Positions 1 through 4,621 of a DNA stretch of 5,457 bases are shown piece after piece. Position 1 is the first letter of the stretch; every line of letters starts with the position of its first letter. Made by a program: the position numbers and the translations under genes. The notes under the pieces are model-generated. The model saw only the letters and a program-made list of their open reading frames with translations. It was not told the DNA's origin and made no database searches. Source of the DNA: Armatimonadota bacterium (GTDB lineage Bacteria > Armatimonadota > Zipacnadia > Zipacnadales > FEN-943); assembly GCA_026419655.1 (NCBI GenBank), contig JANZZA010000684.1, positions 1 through 5,457 on the forward strand, in the 5' to 3' direction.

Positions 1-308
1 AGGGCGTAGCACACGCCGCCCAGGAAGTCCCGGATGCGCTGGGCCTCGGTGGCGTCGGCTCCCTCGAGGCTGACAATCACGGGATTGCCCTGCTTGAGGC
101 GGTCGGCGATGGCCTCGGCTTCGTCTAGTTTGCGTGGCTCCGCGCGGTAAAGCGATGGGGTAAAGGGCCGGCGCAGGGACGGCGGAGGTGCCACGTCGTG
201 GTAGTCCTCCGGCACTTCTACTTCGTGCTCTTCTTCGGGCCAGTCATCCTCGTCGCGTGGGTGCCGACTCCAGCCACCGAAGAGCCTGTGGGCCAGACTT
301 CCGCGCAT
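1..308 (-). CDS. sepF: Cell division protein SepF (5' part, truncated by window edge)
   Basis: SepF is a cytoplasmic, membrane-associated protein that bundles FtsZ filaments and anchors them at the division site. The visible 102 residues show the family layout. A basic, amphipathic N-terminus (MRGSLAHRLFGGW) resembles the SepF membrane-targeting helix. An acidic, proline-containing linker follows (about 18-50). The start of the globular SepF domain comes next: PRKLDEAEAIADRLKQG, then PVIVSLEG (76-83) and AQRIRDFLGGVCYA (89-102), which match the family's 'DA..IAD.LK.G.PVIVNLE....AQRI.DFL.G..YAL' signature. The C-terminal dimerisation part lies outside the window. The ATG at 306-308 is supported by a strong purine-rich ribosome site (GGGAGGGAG on the minus strand, plus-strand 315-323) six bases upstream. 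It lies 138 bases downstream of yggS, in the yggS-sepF order known from Gram-positive dcw regions, and is probably cotranscribed with it. Confidence 0.93.
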   Translation of the reverse strand, partial: MRGSLAHRLFGGWSRHPRDEDDWPEEEHEVEVPEDYHDVAPPPSLRRPFTPSLYRAEPRKLDEAEAIADRLKQGNPVIVSLEGADATEAQRIRDFLGGVCYA

Positions 309-352
309 TTTTTGCTCCCTCCCTAGCTACGATTTTTGATGCTATGCTTGCT

Positions 353-375
353 GCGGACACCCCTAAGTCTTGGGG
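353..375. repeat. 23-nt palindromic repeat, copy 1 (yggS-sepF spacer)
   Basis: The sequence begins GCGGACACCCCTAAG and ends TCTTGGGG. It differs from the copy at 414-436 by one base (T368 versus C429). Read on the minus strand it can fold as CCCCAA, a 3-nt loop, then TT, a bulged A and GGGG. The single difference falls in the loop. No T-run follows, so it does not look like a standard terminator. Confidence 0.7.
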
Positions 376-413
376 TTGCCCTCTGTCAGACCGAAATCCG
401 GTTTTGCGTGTGC

Positions 414-436
414 GCGGACACCCCTAAGCCTTGGGG
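414..436. repeat. 23-nt palindromic repeat, copy 2 (yggS-sepF spacer)
   Basis: Second copy of the repeat at 353-375, in the same orientation, 61 bases start to start, with 22 of 23 bases identical. It begins 11 bases beyond the yggS stop codon in the direction of transcription. It could be a repetitive extragenic palindrome or a transcript-processing or stability hairpin inside the yggS-sepF mRNA. Which of these applies cannot be decided from one locus. Confidence 0.7.
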
Positions 437-446
437 GGCCGCCGGC

Positions 447-1199
447 TCATGTCCGTCGCGGGCCGAAAATAGCCGTCCCCACGCGCACGATAGTGGCCCC
501 CTCCTCAATGGCTACCTCGAAATCCTGCGTCATGCCCATGGAAAGATGCCGCATGGTCTCTGGCGGCAGGCCGCTGGCCACACACTCCTCGGCCAGTTGC
601 CTCAGCCTGCGGAAAACCGGGCGGCACATTTCCACATCTTCTGCCAGCGGCTCCACTGTCATCAGGCCCTGTAGGTCAAGGTGCTCAAATGCTGCTATCT
701 GCCGCGCTAACTCTACCGTTTTTTCGGGCGGCACGCCAAACTTGCTCGACTCGCCGCCCACGTTAACCTCTATCAGGACTGCCTGTCGCACGCCTGCTTT
801 TTGTGCACGCCTGTCAAGCTCCTGGGCCAGCTCCGTGCTGTCAACTGAGTGAACCAAATGGCAGCGCCCCGGCAAGTATTTGGCCTTGTTGCGCTGCAGG
901 TGGCCGACGAAATGCCACCGCACCTTACCTGTGCCTACTTCGGCCTCTAACTGCGCCTGCTTGTCAAGCATCTCCTGGACGTAGTTTTCGCCCAGGTCCG
1001 TTACGCCAGCTCGCACCGCCGCAGCGGCTATCTCTGCCGGGTGAGTTTTGGTGACGGCTACGATAGTTACCTGCTTAGGGTCCCGGCCGGCTCGCAAAGC
1101 CGCCGCCCTGGCCCGCTGCACAACTGCTTCCCAGTTGCTACGGATTACCTCCCCGGTGGCCGCAGGGCTGGTTTCACTCCTTTCCCTCTCGACCGGCAT
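447..1199 (-). CDS. yggS: YggS/YlmE-family pyridoxal 5'-phosphate homeostasis protein
   Basis: This is a fold-type III PLP-binding protein of the YggS/PROSC family. The family has no known catalytic reaction and helps control free PLP and amino-acid/keto-acid balance in the cytoplasm. Numbered from the start chosen here (250 aa), the Schiff-base lysine is K51 in VAVTKTHP. Other family motifs are LGENYVQE (69-76), WHFVGHLQRNK (95-105), VNVGGESSKFG (145-155), GLMTVEP (178-184), LSMGMTQDFEVAI (219-231) and the phosphate-binding EGATIVRVGTAIFG (233-246). The protein is complete and of normal length. The start is uncertain. ATG 1199 overlaps the upstream gene by 26 bases and has GGGAG 13 bases upstream. 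ATG 1238 would add 13 unconserved residues, overlap by 65 bases, and has GGAGG directly abutting it. Family homology begins only near RSNWEAVVQRARAA. It is cotranscribed with the zinc-ribbon gene by overlap, and sepF follows. Confidence 0.94.
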   Translation of the reverse strand: MPVERERSETSPAATGEVIRSNWEAVVQRARAAALRAGRDPKQVTIVAVTKTHPAEIAAAAVRAGVTDLGENYVQEMLDKQAQLEAEVGTGKVRWHFVGHLQRNKAKYLPGRCHLVHSVDSTELAQELDRRAQKAGVRQAVLIEVNVGGESSKFGVPPEKTVELARQIAAFEHLDLQGLMTVEPLAEDVEMCRPVFRRLRQLAEECVASGLPPETMRHLSMGMTQDFEVAIEEGATIVRVGTAIFGPRRT

Positions 1200-1995
1200 C
1201 GCCAAAGTCCAGCTCCCAGCCTCCGAATTCGTCTTCATCCTCCAGGATTTCTATTGTGCCTGGGGGCGAGGGGGGAGCTTTAGGTGGCTCGGATGGCTCC
1301 TGAGCAGCCTGTGCGGGGGCCGTTGTCTGGGCTGATGCGGGTGGCGAGGGCGGTGTAAGATCTTCTACATCGGGCGGTGGGGGCGGCGGAGCTGCGAAGT
1401 CCAGCTCAAACTCCTCAGGTAGTGGGGGTGGTGGGGGAGCTGTCTCCCGTGTCTGTTCCGGTGCGACGGCAGCCTCGGGCCCCGGTGGAGGAGGTGGTGG
1501 CGGTGCCGACAGGTCCAGCTCGAAGTCGGCGGGCACAGTTGGTGGCGCAAGCTCCTCTTCTTCCTCGGCCAGGGCCGCGTGGGTGGGCGGCGGAGGTGCG
1601 GGCGGTGCAGGTGGGGCTGCCTGCGTTGGTGGCGCCGACGGTGCGGCCGGCTCCGGTACCTGTGCCTCCACAGGCCCTATTGGACCGACAACGTCAAACT
1701 CGCTCGATTCGCCAGGCACCCCAACGAATTCTTCCTCGGCGCCGCCGACCAACCCGCCCCCGATACCATCAAGCACCGCCTGCACAAGCTCCGACCGACG
1801 CAGCGCTGGGCCAGCGCTCGGGTCAAGTTGCGTACCGCACTGGCGGCAGAAGCTTGCCTCGGCCGGGTTGTCGGTGCCGCATCCCGTACACGGCCGCCCG
1901 GTACCAGTGTCGCGCAGGAAGGCATAGCACATCAGGCAGGCCGCGCGATTATCTTCGTTGTCGAACCCGCATTCAATGCAATATACAGTACCCAC
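1174..1995 (-). CDS. Double zinc-ribbon protein with proline-rich acidic tail, function unknown
   Basis: I do not recognise an orthologue. From the GTG at 1995 (273 aa), the N-terminus has two CxxC-Nx-CxxC zinc ribbons: C6, C9, C20, C23 (CIEC...CLMC) and C36, C39, C50, C53 (CTGC...CRQC), typical of the double-zinc-ribbon (DZR-like) fold. A short segment of mixed composition (about 60-110) is followed by about 150 residues of low complexity rich in Pro, Ala and Glu, with no membrane segment. The tail contains three copies of a [FW]ELD[FL] motif: ADFELDLSA then poly-Pro (156-171), EEFELDFAA then poly-Pro (194-208), and GGWELDFGDA close to the C-terminus (258-267). The start is a choice between in-frame GTGs at 2016, 2004 and 1995. 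The 1995 GTG has GGGAAGG at good spacing (8 nt), while AAGGA sits only 2 nt before the 2016 GTG. It is first in the operon, and its end overlaps yggS. The function is unknown; a scaffold or partner-binding role is only an inference. Confidence 0.85.
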   Translation of the reverse strand: MGTVYCIECGFDNEDNRAACLMCYAFLRDTGTGRPCTGCGTDNPAEASFCRQCGTQLDPSAGPALRRSELVQAVLDGIGGGLVGGAEEEFVGVPGESSEFDVVGPIGPVEAQVPEPAAPSAPPTQAAPPAPPAPPPPTHAALAEEEEELAPPTVPADFELDLSAPPPPPPPGPEAAVAPEQTRETAPPPPPLPEEFELDFAAPPPPPPDVEDLTPPSPPASAQTTAPAQAAQEPSEPPKAPPSPPGTIEILEDEDEFGGWELDFGDAGREGKE

Positions 1996-2047
1996 CGTAG
2001 CCACCTTCCCGGGCACGGTCCTTGGTCACTCCGCTAGCTTCCCCGCC

Positions 2048-2077
2048 AGTATAGGCTTGCCCAACATTTTTCGTCAA
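2048..2077 (-). promoter_or_regulatory. Sigma70-like promoter for the zinc-ribbon gene-yggS-sepF unit
   Basis: On the minus strand, TTGACG (plus 2072-2077) is followed after 18 bases by TATACT (plus 2048-2053). Both hexamers match the TTGACA/TATAAT consensus at five of six positions. Transcription would start near 2041, about 45 bases before the favoured GTG at 1995. No other strong promoter is apparent for the three minus-strand genes. Confidence 0.65.
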
Positions 2078-2091
2078 CCAATGGTTGTGGT

Positions 2092-2310
2092 GGGGGAGTA
2101 TTCAGTTTTTTTGATTAAGGAGACTCTGGCAAGGGTGGTTTTTACGGCCGCCAGAGGGAATCGCGAGTAAAGGGTCAGCCGTACGGCGTTGTGCAGTTTC
2201 GTCGTTCCAGGTAAACCGACGCCAGGTCTTGCAACGGTCTACGACGTGATTCTTGCGGCCTGACTCTTTCCTGCCCGAAACGGAACCCTGAGAAAACCGG
2301 ATAGTGCCCC
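2092..2310. repeat. Degenerate inverted-repeat element 1 (MITE-like)
   Basis: The left end (from 2092) reads GGGGGAGTATTCAGTTTTTT. The right end, read on the opposite strand from 2310, reads GGGGCACTATCCGGTTTTCT. These are recognisable as the same sequence with several differences. The interior (219 bases overall) has no gene. The right end continues into a 45-nt segment (2266-2310) that aligns with 2708-2751 with roughly ten differences, nearly all transitions, as expected for old homologous copies. No target-site duplication was found, so the boundaries are approximate. Confidence 0.45.
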
Positions 2311-2337
2311 ATAGGGACTGTTCGGTTTACTCAGGGT
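2285..2337. repeat. Long nearly perfect hairpin formed by abutting element ends
   Basis: Bases 2285-2299 (ACCCTGAGAAAACCG) pair with 2323-2337 at 14 of 15 positions; the exception is A2293 opposite A2329. The stem continues inward with G2300-T2322, A2301-T2321, T2302-G2320, A2303-T2319, G2304-C2318 and T2305-A2317. G2306 is bulged, then CCC 2307-2309 pairs with GGG 2314-2316, closing a CATA loop (2310-2313). There is no T-run after either arm, so a simple terminator is unlikely. It reads best as two oppositely oriented element ends 3 bases apart. Confidence 0.75.
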
Positions 2338-2751
2338 ACTATGTGCGCGTGAGCTACAGGTAACTAGAGCTCTCACCTGGCCTTATTCTGGTGAAAGCGG
2401 CCCCTCAAAAAGGTTGCCCCCAGACCGTATTTCCAAACTTCTTTCTCCTGTTGCAACCAGCCATGATGTACCGCTGGGTTTGAGCATCCCCTTATATCCT
2501 CCCGGCCCTTTTAGCTGCTGTGGTTGCAGTTGGGCGCCAAGCACGGACGTGTCAGTGGTCGAATCAAAATCCTGACAAAACGATTACTCTCCCGCCTTAG
2601 TCTTTCGCTGACTTGCTTCCACATGCTGCTGTTGCGCCATCCGACTTCATGGCGCGAAGACACCTCCTTTTCAGTTTTCCACTCCAAGGTGGTTCTCCAC
2701 GCCTTCCCTTTCCTGCCTGAGACAAAATCCCGAGAAAACCGAATACTCCCC
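2314..2751. repeat. Degenerate inverted-repeat element 2 (MITE-like, possibly composite)
   Basis: The left end starts GGGACTGTTCGGTTTACTCA. The right end, read on the opposite strand from 2751, starts GGGGAGTATTCGGTTTTCTC. They share the CGGTTT.CTC core. A further right-end-like copy lies inside at 2565-2596: CAAAATCC, then GACAAAAC, then GATTACTC, matching 2723-2751 with a few differences. The element may therefore be nested or built from two insertions. No transposase is encoded. It could instead be a truncated remnant of an insertion sequence whose parent is not in this window. Confidence 0.4.
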
Positions 2752-2803
2752 ACCGGCCAGTCGCCCTTGGCTAAAGCCGCTCCGACGTGGTACAAGGCAC
2801 CGC

Positions 2804-2844
2804 CGGCAGGACGGACAACTTCACTGTATGCGGGTGTCCTGCCG
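2804..2844 (+). promoter_or_regulatory. 9-bp hairpin in the dprA leader
   Basis: CGGCAGGAC (2804-2812) pairs perfectly with GTCCTGCCG (2836-2844) across a 23-nt loop, ending 39 bases before the dprA start codon. No T-run follows. It may be an mRNA leader structure or a protein-binding palindrome. Either role is inference from position alone. Confidence 0.4.
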
Positions 2845-2883
2845 CCAGGCGTGTGCTGAGATTGCCGTGGGGCAAGCAGGACC

Positions 2884-3978
2884 ATGCAGCGCGAAGAGCT
2901 TCTCGCATGGCTCACCCTGAACGCCAGCGGTCTGTCGGTGGACCGACAGCTCAGGCTGCTAGAGGTTTTTGGCAGACCAGAGGCTGTGCTTGCTGCGCCA
3001 GACGAGGACTTGAAGGCCGTGCCAGGTATTGAGGCAATCCACGTCAGGAAGCTGCGGGAAGCCCAGGCTGGGCCGGCGCTTGACGACGCCGAAAAAAAAC
3101 TAGCAGACCTGGGTGCCACAGTCGTGGGTATAACTCATGCAGACTACCCGGCGGCGCTGAAGGAAATACCGTTGCCGCCCCCCATGCTGTTTGTGCAAGG
3201 AGAGCTTCGGGCGCAGGAGCCGGCAGTGGCGATAGTCGGAACGCGCAAGTGCACACCCTACGGTCGGCAGATGGCCCGACGGCTGGGGTATGACATAGCG
3301 GCCCGTGGACTGACAATCGTCAGCGGGATGGCCCTGGGGATAGACGCCGAGGCCCACGAGGGCGCCTTAGAGGCTGGTGGACGGACGCTAGCGGTGTTGG
3401 GGTGCGGTTTGGATATAACTTATCCGCCCCAGCACAAGTCCCTGCGGGAGCGCATTGCGGCCCAGGGCGCGGTGCTTACGGAACTGCCCTTCGGCGCTGA
3501 GCCAACCCGGGACCAGTTTCCGCGCCGCAACCGCATAATCAGCGGCCTGGCGATGGGTGTCATTGTAGTTGAGGCGCCGGACGGCAGCGGCGCGCTCATA
3601 ACGGCCACCTATGCCGGGGAGCACGGACGGGAAGTAATGGCGGTGCCTGGCGACGTGACGCGCGCCGAGAGCGCGGGCTGCAACAGCCTTATCCGTGACG
3701 GCGCTACGCTGGTGAGATGCGCTGAGGACGTCCTTGAGGCTCTGAATTTCACGCCCGAGACTCTGCCAGCGCGGCCTGCTGGGCCGAGCGCCGAGGGCCT
3801 CCCGCCAGACGAAGCGGCAGTGTATGAGAACCTGGCAGGCGAGACAAAGACTGTGGACGACCTGGTGGTTGCCACAGGTCTCGAGGCGCCGCGCATTATG
3901 GCAGCACTGATGATGCTGGAAGTAAAGGGCCTGGTCCGGCGCTTCGGCGGCGGCACCTATGCAAGAACCGAAAGATGA
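2884..3978 (+). CDS. dprA: DNA processing protein DprA (Smf), RecA loader in natural transformation
   Basis: DprA binds incoming single-stranded DNA in the cytoplasm and loads RecA on it during transformation. It is also kept in many bacteria not known to be competent. The 364-residue protein is complete, with three parts. An N-terminal helical SAM/helix-hairpin-helix-like region comes first (about 10-60, containing LKAVPGI). The Rossmann-like DprA core follows (about 80-290), with AIVGTRKCTPYGR (116-128), SGMALGIDAEAHEGAL (147-162), LGCGLDITYPP (172-182), FPRRNRIISGLA (212-223), SGALITA (235-241) and a GCNSLIRDGA segment (265-274). A C-terminal winged-helix domain ends it (about 305-362, ending VRRFGGGTYAR). 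An in-frame TGA at 2857-2859 makes ATG 2884 the first start, although its ribosome site is weak (AGGA only two bases upstream). topA follows on the same strand, the usual dprA-topA order, but here 643 bases away with repeats between. Confidence 0.97.
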   Translation: MQREELLAWLTLNASGLSVDRQLRLLEVFGRPEAVLAAPDEDLKAVPGIEAIHVRKLREAQAGPALDDAEKKLADLGATVVGITHADYPAALKEIPLPPPMLFVQGELRAQEPAVAIVGTRKCTPYGRQMARRLGYDIAARGLTIVSGMALGIDAEAHEGALEAGGRTLAVLGCGLDITYPPQHKSLRERIAAQGAVLTELPFGAEPTRDQFPRRNRIISGLAMGVIVVEAPDGSGALITATYAGEHGREVMAVPGDVTRAESAGCNSLIRDGATLVRCAEDVLEALNFTPETLPARPAGPSAEGLPPDEAAVYENLAGETKTVDDLVVATGLEAPRIMAALMMLEVKGLVRRFGGGTYARTER

Positions 3979-4024
3979 TGCATAGTGCAGCGCCTGCGGG
4001 GTAAAAGCAGCGGGAAAATCCAAA

Positions 4025-4146
4025 GGGACTGTTGCAAAAGCCGAGGCTCGCGGATGTAGAGCGACCAAAGTGTACAACTGCGTGGGCCCGAGCTTTTAAT
4101 GTGATGGAGGCTGGGAACAGGTAAAGGCCCTTTTGCAACAGTCTCC
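4025..4146. mobile_element. MITE-like element A, 122 bp, downstream of dprA
   Basis: GACTGTTGCAAAAG at 4027-4040 is repeated exactly, inverted, at 4130-4143 (CTTTTGCAACAGTC), with partial similarity just outside. The 14-nt perfect terminal inverted repeats, short length and absence of coding capacity are those of a miniature inverted-repeat transposable element. No clear target-site duplication could be identified (flanks ...AATCCAAA and TGGAAGAA...). The element begins about 46 bases after the dprA stop and could also act as a transcript-end structure. The parent transposase family cannot be named from the ends alone. Confidence 0.65.
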
Positions 4147-4266
4147 TGGAAGAACGGCAAGCGTAAGGAGAATTCTTTCTGAAAGCGGGTTTCCGCCGAC
4201 GTGGCTGTTACAAAACCATCGTTTCACGAGCGAGTCGCGCCCACGCAGCGTGATTCGCGGTTGCAA

Positions 4267-4295
4267 GTCTTTGCCCTACACGCGCTGGCAAAATA
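4267..4295. repeat. 29-nt direct repeat, copy 1
   Basis: This copy shares a 21-nt identical core with 4328-4356 (TTGCCCTACA then CGCGCTGGCAA). The match extends to 27 of 29 bases, the two differences flanking the core. The core begins TTGCC and ends GGCAA, a 5-bp dyad. It lies within element B, upstream of topA. Confidence 0.75.
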
Positions 4296-4327
4296 AATGG
4301 GCAGGATAGGAGGACGTTTCCGGATCC

Positions 4328-4356
4328 GTCCTTGCCCTACACGCGCTGGCAACATA
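4328..4356. repeat. 29-nt direct repeat, copy 2
   Basis: Second copy of the 4267-4295 repeat, same orientation, 61 bases start to start, leaving a 32-nt spacer. I checked 61 bases further on each side and found no third copy, so the repeats do not form an array here. Confidence 0.75.
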
Positions 4357-4394
4357 GTCGTGGCGAGTTTTGCAACAGTAGCTTTGGGGGAAAA

Positions 4395-4515
4395 GTGACT
4401 GCTGAAAAAGCGGTGTTACCAGACCCTGCCCGTGGCGAAGAGTTCAGCGGTGCGGGAGCGAGGCTATATACGTTGAAGCGATAACTCGCGAACGTGCCAG
4501 TTTTCTAGCAGTCAC
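4395..4515. mobile_element. MITE-like element C, about 121 bp, upstream of topA
   Basis: GTGACTGCTGAAAAA (4395-4409) is mirrored by TTTTCTAGCAGTCAC (4501-4515), 13 of 15 bases matching when inverted. Its left end GACTGCTGAAAAAG differs from the element A end at only two of 14 positions, which ties it to the same family. The interior includes a TATATA box-like stretch (4465-4470) that might contribute to a topA promoter, but no good -35 accompanies it. Confidence 0.5.
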
Positions 4516-4621
4516 AGAGTCGTTGTTGGGACGCTTCTTTGCTTGGGCTGCCGGAGAAAAAACTAGCGTTTCCTGCCATCCCTCGAGCAAGCGCTATAGC
4601 AGTCAGTTGAGGTCTGAGACA

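Larger units (their letters stand above)
2017..2883. other. Intergenic region between divergent operons, filled with decayed repeats
   Basis: No open frame here resembles a protein. Codon use is poor and the longer frames start or stop inside the repeat structures. Base composition is visibly less GC-rich than the genes. The stretch holds the minus-strand promoter, a 7-bp stem (2124-2130 with 2150-2156), the two repeat elements described separately, a 7-bp stem (GCGCCAT 2634-2640 with ATGGCGC 2649-2655) and the hairpin before dprA. No promoter of good quality for dprA could be picked out. Confidence 0.6.
4203..4380. mobile_element. MITE-like element B, about 178 bp, containing paired direct repeats
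   Basis: CTGTTACAAAAC (4205-4216) is mirrored by GTTTTGCAACAG (4367-4378), 11 of 12 bases matching when inverted. Both ends are versions of the element A terminus. The interior holds two 29-nt direct repeats (4267-4295 and 4328-4356) and an 11-nt perfect palindrome (about 4242-4252). There is no coding capacity and no obvious target duplication. Similarity of its ends to element A is the main reason to treat it as the same mobile family. Confidence 0.5.
3979..4621. other. dprA-topA intergenic region holding three inverted-repeat elements
   Basis: No gene is supported here. Short frames on the minus strand overlap the repeat elements and have no recognisable domain. Besides the elements listed separately, there is a small perfect palindrome (CACGCAGCGTG, about 4242-4252) and an extra copy of an element arm (TATAGCAGTCAG, 4595-4606) about 16 bases before the topA start. 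dprA and topA are close together in many genomes, so this spacing is probably the result of insertions. Confidence 0.6.

Noticed and set aside
1377..2000. Long plus-strand open frame opposite the zinc-ribbon gene
   Set aside because: It is the antisense of proline codons, which gives Arg/Val-rich low-complexity protein. The minus-strand frame has zinc ribbons, a promoter and operon context.
2524..2859. 111-codon open frame on the plus strand upstream of dprA
   Set aside because: It has no ribosome site of note and no domain, and it runs through the decayed element ends at 2565-2596 and 2708-2751 and the 2804-2844 stem. It is unlikely to be coding.
2511..3119. 202-codon open frame on the minus strand across the dprA start
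   Set aside because: Its first third is the antisense of dprA and the rest crosses repeat sequence. The protein is Ser/Arg-rich without any recognisable motif, so it is a shadow frame.
4267..4356. Possible CRISPR array
   Set aside because: There are only two repeat copies, no third at the expected spacing on either side, and no cas genes. The repeats lie within a MITE-like element.
4443..4470. Possible topA promoter TTCAGC-16-TATATA
   Set aside because: The -35 hexamer is poor and the spacing short. The TATATA alone is not enough to call it.
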